Shown: positions 17,533 through 27,203, counted from the first letter of the stretch. The stretch: 45,257 nucleotides of DNA from Bacteroidota bacterium (GCA_016707685.1 JADJHE010000036.1:1-45257); one strand, 5' to 3'. Notes: generated from the letters alone by a model not told the origin. Program-made: numbers and translations.

Positions 17533-18774
17533 TTATTCTTCAGTGCTAATCATTTTTAACATGCCTACTTCGGCATCACTCAAAATTCTCCATCTACCAC
17601 GTGGTAAATCCTTTTTGCTTAATGGACCAAATATTACTCTGTCGAGCTTGCGGATATTGTAACCCATATGCTCAAATATTCTTCGTACAATTCTGTTTTT
17701 ACCTGAATGTAATTCAACCCCAACTTCTTTTTTATTGCTACCATCACCTACATATGATATTTCATCAACTTTGATTTCTCCATCCTCCAATTCAATTCCT
17801 TCGGCAATTTTATCAAAGTCACTTCTCTTTAATGGTTTGTCTAACTCAACATGGTAAATTTTGCGAACACCATAACGAGGATGCGTCAATTTTTTTGTCA
17901 ACTCCCCATCATTGGTGAATAATAATAAACCTGTTGTTGCTCTATCTAATCTACCTACTGGATAGATACGTTCTTTACAAGCATTTTGAATTAATTCCAA
18001 AACCGTTTTGCGTTTTTGAGGATCATCAAATGTGGTGATGTAATCTTTAGGTTTATTTAAAATCAAATAAACCATTTTTTCTTTTTTCAAGGTCTGGCCA
18101 CCATATTTAATAATGTCAGTAGGTTTTACCTTGTAACCCATTTCGGTTATGGTTTTGCCATTTACCTGGATAACACCACTCGAAATTAAATCGTCTGCTT
18201 CTCTTCTCGAACAAATTCCAGCATTTGAAATGTAACGGTTCAAACGTGTTGTGCCATCATTCGCACCTTGTTTTTGTTCTCCAGTACTCGAGCTACGTTT
18301 TTTAGTATATTCTTTCTTCTTGTATGGTCTTGAGTAGTTTCCTGTGCGTGGTTTAGCACTTGCTTCCGATTCTTCATATTCTTCCCAATCTTCTTTCTTT
18401 TTTTCTACTTTCGGTTTATCCGATTTTTTGAAAGCACCTCTGTTATCTTTATTGTTGAAGCTTTTTCTATCTTTTCCTTCAAAACTTTTCCTTGGTTTTG
18501 AATCTGAATCACGTTTTTTGAAAGCTGGCTTTTTGAAATCACTTCCTTCTTTATCTGAGCCTCTTTTTTCAAATGCAGGTTTATCGCCATCACGTTTTTC
18601 ACGGAATGATGAATTACCCGAACTTCCAGTTTTTTTAGATTTTCCAAAATCAGATGGACCCGATTCATCGCGGTAACGATTAAATGAAGGTTTTCTGTCT
18701 TTTCCTTTAGAGGAATCAGCGTTTCGCTTCGGTTTAACCACTTTACTTACACTGCGTTTTTGTTCTTTTGCCAT
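17533..18774 (-). CDS. RluB/RsuA-family rRNA pseudouridine synthase with long basic N-terminal extension
   Basis: The 413 residues fall into two parts. Residues 1 to about 170 are low-complexity and rich in K, R, S, D and G (KPSFNRYRDESGPSDFGKSK and similar blocks); they are probably disordered and RNA-binding. From TRLNRYISNAGICSRREADDLI an S4 domain begins. It is followed by the catalytic domain with YLILNKPKDYITTFDDP and GRLDRATTGLLLFTNDGEL, where the Asp in GRLD is the catalytic residue. Later landmarks are KIYHVELD and GKNRIVRRIFEHMGY. It isomerises a uridine in 23S or 16S rRNA. RluB is the most likely orthologue, but the sequence alone does not fix the target base. Confidence 0.9.
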   Translation of the reverse strand: MAKEQKRSVSKVVKPKRNADSSKGKDRKPSFNRYRDESGPSDFGKSKKTGSSGNSSFREKRDGDKPAFEKRGSDKEGSDFKKPAFKKRDSDSKPRKSFEGKDRKSFNNKDNRGAFKKSDKPKVEKKKEDWEEYEESEASAKPRTGNYSRPYKKKEYTKKRSSSTGEQKQGANDGTTRLNRYISNAGICSRREADDLISSGVIQVNGKTITEMGYKVKPTDIIKYGGQTLKKEKMVYLILNKPKDYITTFDDPQKRKTVLELIQNACKERIYPVGRLDRATTGLLLFTNDGELTKKLTHPRYGVRKIYHVELDKPLKRSDFDKIAEGIELEDGEIKVDEISYVGDGSNKKEVGVELHSGKNRIVRRIFEHMGYNIRKLDRVIFGPLSKKDLPRGRWRILSDAEVGMLKMISTEE

Positions 18775-18840
18775 TTGATGAAAATTTTTGCAAAGATAAG
18801 CAAATTAACGAGTAGAATTGCTTAAAAAAGCAATGAAAAG

Positions 18841-19203
18841 CTAGTGACTAAATAGAAAAGCATCTTCAATATGATTCACTTTCGACTCATTTTTGCCAAT
18901 AATAATTGAAATAATATCAAATCGTACTTCTAAATCACTATTGCTACGTTCTATATAAGCATGCGCTGCTTTAATGAGGTTTTTTTGTTTTTGCTTTGTA
19001 ACAAATGTTTCGGGTTCACCAAAATAATTGCTTTGCCTTGTTTTTACTTCTGCAATAATTAATGTTTTGTTTTGTTGAGCAATAATATCTGCTTCCAAGT
19101 TTTTGAATCTCCAATTCGTTTCAAGAATTGTATACCCTTTATTTTTTAGAAAATCAGATGCAATTTGTTCTCCTTTTTGCCCAATTTCATTGTGTTCTGC
19201 CAT
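18841..19203 (-). CDS. yraN: YraN family protein (UPF0102), nuclease fold
   Basis: This 120-residue protein has the UPF0102 landmarks: EIGQKGEQIASDFLKNKGYTI, the E-A-D-I-I acidic site in LEADIIAQQNKTLIIAEVKTR, and the basic C-terminal half. The D...E-V-K pattern is that of the restriction-endonuclease/Holliday-resolvase-like fold. The physiological role is not settled. It is 67 bp upstream of the pseudouridine synthase gene on the same strand and diverges from the DUF4412 gene. Confidence 0.9.
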   Translation of the reverse strand: MAEHNEIGQKGEQIASDFLKNKGYTILETNWRFKNLEADIIAQQNKTLIIAEVKTRQSNYFGEPETFVTKQKQKNLIKAAHAYIERSNSDLEVRFDIISIIIGKNESKVNHIEDAFLFSH

Positions 19204-19330
19204 AAAAACGATTTTTTCGGGATAAACTTATTAACTTTTTGGTATGAGTTTTGAATACAGGTTGAGCAGTATTAAAATTTTAGTATTTTAGTACACGTAT
19301 TACAAAACTAACAAACAAAAAACAAAAGCA

Positions 19331-19978
19331 ATGAAAAAATCTATTTTAAAACTAATCTCAATTTTTGTAGTAATTGTGGCGTATGCATTCAATGCAAATG
19401 CACAAAATTTTGAAGGAACGATTGAATTCAAAAAAATGACACCAAATGATACTACTAATTATGTGTATTATGTAAAAGGAAATCAAGTGCGCATCGATGA
19501 GATTGGTTCTAAATCACGTAAAGTGGAAGGAACATTTTTAGTAGATATGGATGCTAAAACAATGAAGTCCTTGAACCACGAGCGTAAATTATACATGGAT
19601 CAACCTACGCCTGCTGCACCTGTTGTAAAAGGTACTTGTGTTGTAAAAAAAGGACAAAATGTAAAAAATTTACAAGGATATAAATGTCAAGAGTACATTG
19701 TTACGAATGCTGAAGAAGGTGTAACAATTACGTATTGGGTTGCTGATGGTAAATTTTCATTCTTCGAAAAATTATTACGTCAGCTAAACAGAAAAGATAA
19801 ATCATCCGTTTATTTCTTAAAAATTACAGAAGTAAAAAATGGTTTCCCTATGCTTTCTGTTCAAACAGATGCTGGTGGAAAAGAAACAGTGAAATTAGAG
19901 GTTACTAAAATCACTAAAAAAGAAATTGATCCTGCAATGTTTGAAACACCAAAAGGATATAACAAGTTTGAAAAATAG
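19331..19978 (+). CDS. DUF4412-type secreted protein
   Basis: This 215-residue protein has a signal peptide (LISIFVVIVAYAFNANAQ). The mature part begins NFEGTIEFKKMTPNDTTNYVYYVKGNQVRID, the pattern of the DUF4412 family in Bacteroidota. It continues with DMDAKTMKSLNHERKLYMD and KGYKCQEYIV-like strands. The fold is likely a lipocalin- or LolA-like beta barrel that binds a hydrophobic ligand; that is inference. It is a single gene on the plus strand with its own terminator. Confidence 0.82.
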   Translation: MKKSILKLISIFVVIVAYAFNANAQNFEGTIEFKKMTPNDTTNYVYYVKGNQVRIDEIGSKSRKVEGTFLVDMDAKTMKSLNHERKLYMDQPTPAAPVVKGTCVVKKGQNVKNLQGYKCQEYIVTNAEEGVTITYWVADGKFSFFEKLLRQLNRKDKSSVYFLKITEVKNGFPMLSVQTDAGGKETVKLEVTKITKKEIDPAMFETPKGYNKFEK

Positions 19979-19995
19979 TCGAAGTATTTAAATAT

Positions 19996-20034
19996 AAAAA
20001 AAGCGAGATGAATGAAAATTCTCTCGCTTTTTTT
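19996..20034 (+). terminator. Rho-independent terminator after DUF4412 gene
   Basis: An A-run and AAGCGAGA (from 20001) pair with TCTCGCTTTTTTT (20022-20034) around a 13-base loop, 17 bp after the stop. It can also work on the minus strand for the convergent tyrosine phenol-lyase-like gene ending at 20106. Confidence 0.85.
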
Positions 20035-20105
20035 ATTACAGTCTGTCTAAGTTAGCCTGTTGAAGGATTAAATTATTGACTTCAGTCTTTAAAGAATAAA
20101 TATGA

Positions 20106-21484
20106 TTAATTAATTTTCTCGAACATTGCTTGGAAGAATCTTAAATACTTTGGCTCATAAACCATTTTTAATCCCTTTATTTTGTTTCTTCGTTTGTAAA
20201 CAGAAACAACGGCTTCACAAATGACATCCATATGCGCTTGTGTATAAACTCTACGAGGGATTGTTAAACGAACCAATTCTAATTCGGGATAATAATCTTT
20301 TCCTGTTTTCGAATTCCTGCCAGCAGACACAACTCCTCTTTCCATTGTTCTAATTCCCGACTCAACGTATAATTCGGCTGCTAATGTTTGTGCTGGGTAT
20401 AAATTTTGGGCAAGGTGTGGTAAAAATTTTTTTGCATCAATAAATACACCATGTCCCCCAATTGGCTCAACAATTGGTATTCCATTTGCTTTTAAATTTT
20501 CACCCAAATAAATCACTTGACCCACACGCGCTTTCATATGGTTGTCATCAACTGATTCAAGAATACCAATCGCCATGGCTTCCATATCTCTTCCTGCAAG
20601 CCCTCCATATGTATGAAGCCCTTCATAAACAACAACTAAATTACTTGCTTCTTCATAAATGTTTTTATCGTTCATTGCTAAGAAACCTCCAATATTAACA
20701 AGTGCATCTTTTTTTGCGCTCATGGTTGCTCCATCCGTTAACGAACATATTTCTTTTACAATAGAAGCAACGCTTTTTTTTGCGTATCCTGGCTCTCGTT
20801 GTTGAATAAAAAAAGCATTCTCCGCAACCCTTGTCATATCGAGAATTATTTTAATTCCGTGCTTATTCGTAAGTGCTCTTAATTTCTTTAAATTTTCTAT
20901 TGATATGGGTTGGCCTCCGGCCATGTTAACTGTAGTTGCAACACATATATAAGGCATTTTTTTGCACCATGTGTTTTAATTACTTTTTCTAATTTATTTA
21001 AATCAATATTTCCTTTAAATAGGTGCTGACTTGACGCATCGTGTGCTTCATCTATAATTACATCTATAAATGTTCCTCCTGCTAGCTCTTGATGCAAACG
21101 AGTAGTTGTAAAATACATATTTCCAGGCACTATATTTCCAGGTTTCACCAATATTTGAGATAAAATATTTTCAGCACCTCTTCCTTGATGTGTAGGAATA
21201 ACATACTTATAGCCGTATACACTTTTTACTACCTTTTCTAAATTGTAAAAATTCTTACTTCCTGCATAAGCTTCATCGCCTAACATTAATCCAGCCCATT
21301 GTTTATCACTCATAGCGGATGTTCCGCTATCCGTTAGTAAATCAATATAAACATCTTCCGACCTTAATAAAAATGTATTATAACCTGCTTTTTTTATTGC
21401 TTTAGTTCGTTGCTCCTTACTCGTCATTTTAAGTAATTCAACCATTTTTATTTTAAATGGTTCAGCCCATGTTCTTTTTTTCAT
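20106..21484 (-). CDS. tpl: Tyrosine phenol-lyase-like beta-eliminating lyase (one frameshift)
   Basis: This PLP enzyme belongs to the tryptophanase / tyrosine phenol-lyase family. Landmarks are DLLTDSGTSAMSDKQWAGLM, PTHQGRGAENILSQ, MYFTTTRLHQE, DEAHDAS, ILDMTRVAENAFF and the PLP-lysine motif MSAKKD. Two positions that separate the enzymes favour tyrosine phenol-lyase: GIRTMERGVVSAGRNSKTG keeps the substrate-carboxyl-binding Arg of TPL (tryptophanase has VEIGSFLLG there), and YEPKYLRFF has Phe where tryptophanase has His. The frame breaks in the T-run 20957-20963, one base short; GAKK should continue as MPYICVATTVN. Corrected length is about 459 residues, normal. It would split L-tyrosine into phenol, pyruvate and ammonia. 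No dedicated permease gene is adjacent. Confidence 0.88.
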
Positions 21485-21559
21485 GATAAATATGTATTAT
21501 GTTAGTTAAAATCTGTTGTAGAATATTTCCGCTAAACACGTGAGATTTTACTTTTAAAA

Positions 21560-21575
21560 GTATGACTTGTGTCAT
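21560..21575. promoter_or_regulatory. Perfect palindrome upstream of tyrosine phenol-lyase gene
   Basis: TATGAC-TTGT-GTCATA is a 6-bp perfect inverted repeat with a 4-base centre, about 75 bp upstream of the lyase start. It is close to the form of Crp/Fnr-family operator sites, and enzymes of this family are often under catabolite or aromatic-amino-acid control. No regulator gene lies beside it, so the assignment is inference. Confidence 0.4.
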
Positions 21576-21637
21576 ATATTCATACATGGAATTTTATTGG
21601 TATTCTGAATAAAAAATCAGATTAATGTTTAGCTTAT

Positions 21638-21672
21638 TTATCTACTTAATCTTTTCGAAGTAGATAAGTTTT
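21638..21672. repeat. Inverted repeat between lyase and groEL genes
   Basis: TTATCTACTT (21638-21647) is mirrored as AAGTAGATAA (21658-21667), followed by GTTTTT. It is terminator-like on the plus strand, but no plus-strand gene precedes it. It lies in the region between the groEL terminator and the lyase promoter. Confidence 0.4.
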
Positions 21673-21690
21673 TGGCTATCTGGAAAACAA

Positions 21691-21719
21691 AAAGGGGATG
21701 TATCGAAATACATCCCCTT
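21691..21719 (-). terminator. Rho-independent terminator of groESL
   Basis: A 12-bp perfect stem AAGGGGATGTAT / ATACATCCCCTT with a CGAA tetraloop is followed on the minus strand by a T-run. It lies 26 bp past the groEL stop. Confidence 0.93.
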
Positions 21720-21744
21720 GTTGTTTAGTTAACTTGAATAATAA

Positions 21745-23383
21745 TTACATCATTCCGCCCATTCCACCCATTCCTGGAGCACCCATTGGCATTGCAGGGC
21801 CTTCTTCTCTAATATCAGCTAAAACACATTCTGTTGTCAATAACATGGCTGCAATTGATGCTGCATTTTCTAATGCAATACGAGATACTTTAGTAGGATC
21901 AATTACACCAGCTGCAAAAAGGTTTTCGAATTTATCAGTACGTGCATTGTATCCAAAGTCAGCTTTTCCTTCGCGAACTTTTTTGAACAATTACAGCACC
22001 TTCGCCACCAGCATTTACAACAATTTGACGTAATGGTTCTTCGATTGCACGTTTAACAATTGCAATACCTGTTGTTTCATCTTCGTTTGCTCCTTTTAAT
22101 TTTTCCAATGCATCAATAGCACGGATATAAGCAACACCACCACCCGGTACAATTCCTTCTTCTACTGCAGCACGTGTAGCTGCTAATGCATCGTCAACAC
22201 GGTCTTTCTTTTCCTTCATTTCTACTTCCGTAGCAGCACCAACATACAATACAGCAACACCACCAGCTAACTTAGCTAAACGTTCTTGCAATTTCTCACG
22301 ATCATAATCTGAAGTTGTACTTTCGATTTGTGCTTTGATTTGATTAACACGTGCTGTGATTTCTGCTTTTTTACCGGCACCACCAACAATCGTTGTGTTG
22401 TCTTTATCAATAGTTACTTTTTCTGCTTTACCTAAGAAAGATAAATCTGCATTTTCTAATTTGAATCCACGCTCTTCGCTAATGAATACACCACCAGTTA
22501 AGATTGCGATGTCTTCTAACATTGCTTTTCTTCTATCACCAAATCCTGGAGCTTTGATAGCAGCAATTTTTAATGAGCTACGTAAACGGTTTACAACCAA
22601 TGTTTGTAATGCTTCACCATCTACATCTTCGGCAATGATTAAAATTGGTTTCCCTGTTTGAACTGCTTTTTCAAGTACAGGTAATAATTCTTTCATTCCT
22701 GAGATTTTTTTCTCATAAATCAATACCAATGGATTTTCCAAAACAGCTTGCATTTTATCTACATCAGTAATGAAGTAAGGAGAAATATAACCTCTATCGA
22801 ATTGCATTCCTTCAACAACATCAACCGTTGTATCTGTTCCTTTTGCTTCTTCAACAGTAATAACACCTTCTTTTTTTACTTTCGCCATTGCTGTTGCAAT
22901 TAGCTTTCCAATTGTACTGTCATTGTTAGCTGAGATGGTTGCTACTTGTTCAATTTTTTTATTGTCATCACCAACTTTTTTAGATTGTGCTTTTAAATTT
23001 TCTACAACTGCAGCTACTGCTTTGTCGATACCACGTTTTAAATCCATTGGATTTGCTCCCGCAGCAACATTTTTTAATCCCGCTGTAACAATTGCTTGTG
23101 CCAATACTGTTGCTGTTGTTGTTCCATCACCTGCAGCATCAGCTGTTTTAGATGCAACTTCTTTCAGCATTTGAGCGCCCATGTTTTCAACAGGATCTTT
23201 TAACTCAATTTCTTTTGCAACAGATACACCATCTTTTGTTATGCTAGGTGCGCCAAATTTCTTATCGATAATTACATTACGGCCTTTTGGACCCAATGTT
23301 ACTTTTACTGCATTTGCTAATGCATCAACGCCTCTTTTTAAACGGTCGCGTGCTTCAACGTTAAATAAAATATCTTTTGCCAT
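21745..23383 (-). CDS. groL: Chaperonin GroEL (one frameshift in this sequence)
   Basis: The 60-kDa chaperonin folds proteins inside a double ring with GroES. Landmarks are VTLGPKGRNVIIDKKFGAP, VASKTADAAGDGTTTATVLAQ, ISPYFITD, LGKAEKVTIDKDNTTIV, GIVPGGGVAYIRA, and the C-terminal GGMGGMM tail. The A-run read on the minus strand over 21979-21984 has one base too many. AVIVQK should continue as VREGKADFGYNARTDKFENL but changes frame there. Corrected length is about 545 residues, as expected. GroEL is essential, so this is probably a homopolymer error. It forms an operon with groES, whose stop lies about 50 bp upstream of the groEL start. Confidence 0.98.
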
Positions 23384-23436
23384 TTTTATTGATTTTTGAA
23401 ATAATGAATTTTGAACTAATTTGGTATTCGGTTTAC

Positions 23437-23715
23437 TTATACAATTGCGAAAATATCGCTCTCACGCATTATTAAAAGGTCCTTTCCTTCGATTTGGATT
23501 TCTGTTCCAGCGTATTTGCCATACAAAACTGTATCGCCAACTTTAACTGTTATCGGTTCATCTTTTTTACCAGTTCCAACAGCAACAACTTTTCCACGTT
23601 GTGGTTTCTCTTTTGCTGTATCAGGAATGATAATTCCTCCTGCTGTTTTTTCTTCTGCGGCAGCAGCTTCAACGATTACTCTATCTGCCAATGGTTTGAT
23701 ACTTAATTTTGCCAT
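23437..23715 (-). CDS. groS: Co-chaperonin GroES
   Basis: This 92-residue protein is the GroEL lid. It shows PLADRVIVEAAAAEEKTAGGIIIPDTAKEKPQRG, which contains the mobile loop that binds GroEL, and VGDTVLYGKYAGTEIQIEGKDLLIMRESDI at the C-terminus. It is the first gene of the groESL operon. The secG terminator (23843-23876) lies just upstream, so the operon has its own promoter. Confidence 0.97.
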   Translation of the reverse strand: MAKLSIKPLADRVIVEAAAAEEKTAGGIIIPDTAKEKPQRGKVVAVGTGKKDEPITVKVGDTVLYGKYAGTEIQIEGKDLLIMRESDIFAIV

Positions 23716-23782
23716 TTTCTTTATGTGTATTTATTAGTTTTAGATTAATTTTTTTACCGCTTCTGATAGTCAGAATTTATGC

Positions 23783-23814
23783 CAAAGCACTTGAAAATAC
23801 TAATGTTGGACAAA
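23783..23814 (-). promoter_or_regulatory. Candidate groESL promoter
   Basis: On the minus strand TTTG (23814-23811) lies 20 bases before GTGCTTTG (23790-23783). The spacing fits the Bacteroidota TTTG-N19/20-TAnnTTTG promoter, but the -7 element keeps only its TTTG half. It is about 70 bp upstream of groES. No CIRCE-type inverted repeat was seen. Confidence 0.35.
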
Positions 23815-23842
23815 TTTTCAGATTTCGGCTTTTATAAAAAAG

Positions 23843-23876
23843 AAATGTCAGAGATGTTTGTGACACTCTGACATTT
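23843..23876 (-). terminator. Rho-independent terminator after secG
   Basis: AAATGTCAGAG (23843-23853) pairs with CTCTGACATTT (23866-23876). On the minus strand it is followed by a T-rich run. It lies 30 bp past the secG stop and closes the upstream operon before groESL. Confidence 0.9.
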
Positions 23877-23905
23877 TATAAGAAAGAGAAAACCTCTTTA
23901 AATTA

Positions 23906-24247
23906 CTATTTTGCTGAATCGTTTCCGATAGGTAAGGCATTTGTAGCAGGAGCTTCTCCAGCTTTTGAACTACCAATTTCTTTTGTTTTTGATCCTGCAC
24001 CTTCGTTAGAAGTAACACCTGAACTAGGTTTTGTATAAGCTGTTGAAAGGATGCTTAATACTAATAATGCAATTGCTAAGGTCCAAGTTGCTTTTTCTAA
24101 AAAGTCAGCTGTTTTACGAACACCCATCACTTGGTTTGAAGAAGAGAATGTTGATGCTAATCCACCACCTTTAGAGTTTTGAACCAATACAACTAAGATT
24201 AAAAGTATACTTACTATTACAATTATTACCGAAATAAGAGTGCCCAT
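23906..24247 (-). CDS. secG: Preprotein translocase subunit SecG
   Basis: This 113-residue protein has two transmembrane helices (VIIVIVSILLILVVLVQ and ATWTLAIALLVLSILSTAY). The conserved cytoplasmic loop between them is NSKGGGLASTFSSSNQVMGVRKTADFLEK. It is the small SecYEG channel subunit that helps SecA cycle. A hydrophilic, low-complexity C-terminal tail follows, as is common in Bacteroidota. The start lies 8 bp after the corrected stop of the TPR gene, so the two are in one transcript. Confidence 0.95.
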   Translation of the reverse strand: MGTLISVIIVIVSILLILVVLVQNSKGGGLASTFSSSNQVMGVRKTADFLEKATWTLAIALLVLSILSTAYTKPSSGVTSNEGAGSKTKEIGSSKAGEAPATNALPIGNDSAK

Positions 24248-24255
24248 AATGTTTA

Positions 24256-25357
24256 TTATTGTTTTTGTTGATTAATCAGTTTTCGTAAATTTTTTATTTG
24301 GGATGCAAAGTAAAGTCTTTTTTCTGGATATTTCAAGCGTAAATTTTCATAAGCTTGAATTGCCTTGGCATAATTTCCTTGCAAAACGTATATTTTGGCT
24401 AAAGTTTCACTCACAAACGTAATATCATCGGCCACACTCTGCTTTAGCCATGTTCACTGGACTGTAAAATTCGGCTTTCGGACGAGCAATTTTTGGCTCC
24501 TCTTTGATGAATTTGTCAATTAAGTCAAATGGTGTAGGCGCTTTAGAATGGTCTTGCTCTTGGCTTTCAGATTTTCCTGATTTTTCTTCGTGGTTAACCC
24601 GTTTCAGCCAATCGGTAAATGAAATGGTGCTGTCGTCAAGAATAACCTGTTCTGTCTCTGTTTTTGCTTCAACAGGGTTGTTTAGTACAAAATTCGATGA
24701 GGTGATTTCTGTCGGTTCTTCTGGAAAAATTTTACTTGTTAGCGTTTCAATTTCAACAGCAGCATCTGCTGCAGCCGAAACATAATCTTTTTCTAATTCA
24801 GATAAATGGATTTTTTCTTCAGGCAATACTTCTTTCTCTAAAATCTCTTTTAAAGAAGGTGTAGCTATCTCCTCAATTGCTTCTGTTTTTTCTTCTGCTA
24901 AAGCACTTTCAATGTTATTAATTACAATTTCTTCAATGATTTCCGCTTTCGGTACTTCAACAATTTCAATTTCTTCAACTTCATGATTCGTTGATTCAAC
25001 AATAGGCTGAATGGCTTGCTCTTGAATCTCTTCTTTCACAAGTTCATGAACAGCTTGTTCAATTTTTTTGTCTTCAATGATAGCTGCAATTTCAGTTTCT
25101 GTTACCAGCTCAACAACTTCCTCTGTTTGTTTTGTAATCAAACGATGAAGCATTTTTCGGTCGGTAGCATAAGCAGCGGTTGTTTTTAGCTGATTGTTGT
25201 AGTGAATGCTCTCTGTATTGTGTAAACTTTTTGAATAGAGTAGATGTGCTGTCTGGAAATAGGGGAATGATTTAATCAAATCTGCCAGAAGCAAACTGTC
25301 CGTACTGGTTAGTTTGTCTGGATTTTCAACGTAGGATATGAATTGATTTTTATTCAT
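24256..25357 (-). CDS. Tetratricopeptide-repeat protein (one frameshift)
   Basis: The N-terminal part (MNKNQFISYVENPDKLTSTDSLLLADLIKSFPYFQTAHLLYSKSL) is helical. A long acidic, glutamate/isoleucine-rich linker follows (about residues 80-200), then ISFTDWLKRVNHEEK. The frame stops at 24425. One surplus base near 24436-24441 hides the real ending, which is clear in the next frame down to TAA at 24256: SVADDITFVSETLAKIYVLQ, then NYAKAIQAYENLRLKYPEKR, a typical TPR unit. Corrected length is about 366 residues. TPRs mediate protein-protein contacts. The partner is unknown, but the tight linkage to lptE (1-2 bp) and secG (8 bp) suggests an envelope or secretion role. Confidence 0.85.
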
Positions 25358-25358
25358 G

Positions 25359-25913
25359 TTACCAGTCGTTTAGTGCTCTATTAAAAATGTCCAAGGTTAA
25401 CTGGTCATTTATTGTTTGAATAAGTTCTTGTTCAACAGTTGTTAAGCTTTGTGAACTTGTATAATCGGCAAATCTAGAAAAGGATTGTTCGAAGTTTTTT
25501 TTCTCGTCAAAGGTACAGGTATACTTTACGGTAACCGTAATTGTTAATCGGTTTAAGGCAGCTAAATCTGTACTTTGTATAGCAATTGGATTTGTGGAAT
25601 AGCCAGTAATGCTTCCGTCAAAATTCAAATCGCCTCCTTTGTTTACCAAACCTAATCGGGTTTGCGAACTTAATCGATCGCGCAATGCTTCAGTAAAAGT
25701 CTGACTTAATGTTGGAGGTGCTAACGATGCTTGATTTTGAAAATATTGAACAGAAACAGTTTTTGCTTCTGGTGGAATAGTAGCGCCACTAAAACCATAA
25801 TGCATTTTGCAGGCAGGGAAAAGAAGGACTATCAAAACAAAAGAAATCAAAACACGAGAAAAATTTGTCTTTCTCTCTTTTAGATTCGATTTATGTTTGA
25901 TTGATAATTTCAC
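25359..25913 (-). CDS. lptE: LptE-like LPS-assembly lipoprotein
   Basis: This 184-residue protein has a basic n-region and a signal ending LIVLLFPAC, with the lipidated cysteine near residue 35. The mature part starts KMHYGFSGATIPPEAKTVSVQYFQN and continues as a small alpha/beta domain (TFTEALRDRLSSQTRLGLV, FDGSITGYSTNPIA). This is the pattern of the Bacteroidota LptE family. LptE plugs the LptD barrel that inserts LPS into the outer membrane. It sits between the sigma-54 regulator and the TPR gene. The family assignment is strong; the LptD-partner role is inferred. Confidence 0.88.
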   Translation of the reverse strand: MKLSIKHKSNLKERKTNFSRVLISFVLIVLLFPACKMHYGFSGATIPPEAKTVSVQYFQNQASLAPPTLSQTFTEALRDRLSSQTRLGLVNKGGDLNFDGSITGYSTNPIAIQSTDLAALNRLTITVTVKYTCTFDEKKNFEQSFSRFADYTSSQSLTTVEQELIQTINDQLTLDIFNRALNDW

Positions 25914-25958
25914 TTTTTTTATTTGATTTTTGTTTACTCCGGATTGTCAACTTTTTGT

Positions 25959-27203
25959 CTACTTAATGTTGTATTCATTAATTTTTCTGTACAATGTGCG
26001 CTCTGATATGCCTAATTCTTTTGCAGCATTTTTACGTTTCCCTTTGTGTTTCGTAAGTGCTTTTTTAATCATATCTTCTTCAATTTCTTGTAACGAAAGC
26101 GACTCCTCAACTTCAATGATTTTCGAATTAGTAGTTTCATTCGCATTCATTACTGTTGGAGTAGAGGTGTTGTACCCCAACTGGATTGTCGTTTCTGGTG
26201 TTGTTCCCACATCTTGATACAATTTTTTAATAATTGTAGCATTCTCAGGATGAAAATCGTGATTCATTTGATTGTCGTTTTCAATTAAATCAACCACCAC
26301 TTTTTTAAGATCTGTTAAATCTTTTTTCATGTCAAACAACACTTTATACAAAATATCTCTCTCACTAAAATCATTGTTCGAGCCTCCTGTATTGTTTGTT
26401 AAAACAGGCAATTGAGAGGTTTGGTTAACTGGTAAATATTTTACCAATGTTTCAGCATTGATATCACGTGTTTTTTCAATAACTGAAATTTGTTCCGTAA
26501 TATTTTTTAACTGACGAACATTTCCTTGAAAATAATAATTGCTTAGAATTTGTTCTGCATCCGCATCCAATTTAATTGTTGGCATTCTGTACTTTGATGA
26601 AAAATCAGCTGCGAATTTTCGGAACAATAAATAAATATCTTGCTTGCGTTCACGCAATGGCGGAATAATGATTGGCACTGTATTTAAACGATAATACAAA
26701 TCTTCTCTGAACTTTCCTTTTTCAATTGCTGATTGAATGTTTACATTGGTAGCAGCAACAACACGTACATCTGTTTTTAAAACTTTTGATGATCCTACTT
26801 TAATAAATTCTCCGCTTTCCAATACACGTAATAAACGCGCTTGCGTTGCCATTGGCATTTCTGCAACTTCATCTAAAAATATTGTTCCACCATTTGCCAC
26901 TTCAAAGTAACCCTTACGTGCTTCGTGAGCGCCTGTAAAGGATCCTTTTTCATGTCCGAATAATTCGGAATCAATTGTGCCTTCTGGAATAGCGCCACAG
27001 TTTACCGCTATGTATTGACCATGTTTTCGCGCACTAAGTGCATGTATAATTTGTGGGAATACTTCTTTTCCTGTTCCGCTTTCTCCTGTAATTAAAACAG
27101 TTAAATCGGTTGGCGCAACTTGCTTTGCAATATCAATTGCACGATCAAGTACTGGTGATCCACCAATAATTCCAAATCTGTTTTTTATTTCTTGTAATGT
27201 CAT
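25959..27203 (-). CDS. Sigma-54-dependent transcriptional regulator without receiver domain
   Basis: This 414-residue protein is a bacterial enhancer-binding protein. The AAA+ domain starts near residue 10 and has Walker A GESGTGKE, the sigma-54 contact loop GSFTGA (a variant of GAFTGA), Walker B GGTIFLDEVAEMP, AATNVNI and the arginine-finger region FREDLYYRLN. After a linker of about 100 residues comes a Fis-type HTH, KNAAKELGISERTLYRKINEY. No N-terminal receiver or GAF domain is present, so control is not by direct phosphorylation. It lies between miaB/S23 and lptE, an arrangement common in the phylum; its targets are unknown. Confidence 0.93.
   Translation of the reverse strand: MTLQEIKNRFGIIGGSPVLDRAIDIAKQVAPTDLTVLITGESGTGKEVFPQIIHALSARKHGQYIAVNCGAIPEGTIDSELFGHEKGSFTGAHEARKGYFEVANGGTIFLDEVAEMPMATQARLLRVLESGEFIKVGSSKVLKTDVRVVAATNVNIQSAIEKGKFREDLYYRLNTVPIIIPPLRERKQDIYLLFRKFAADFSSKYRMPTIKLDADAEQILSNYYFQGNVRQLKNITEQISVIEKTRDINAETLVKYLPVNQTSQLPVLTNNTGGSNNDFSERDILYKVLFDMKKDLTDLKKVVVDLIENDNQMNHDFHPENATIIKKLYQDVGTTPETTIQLGYNTSTPTVMNANETTNSKIIEVEESLSLQEIEEDMIKKALTKHKGKRKNAAKELGISERTLYRKINEYNIK

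Noticed and set aside
20106..21484. Tryptophanase (tnaA)
   Set aside because: The residues that distinguish the two enzymes match tyrosine phenol-lyase (MERGVVSAGRN, LRFF).
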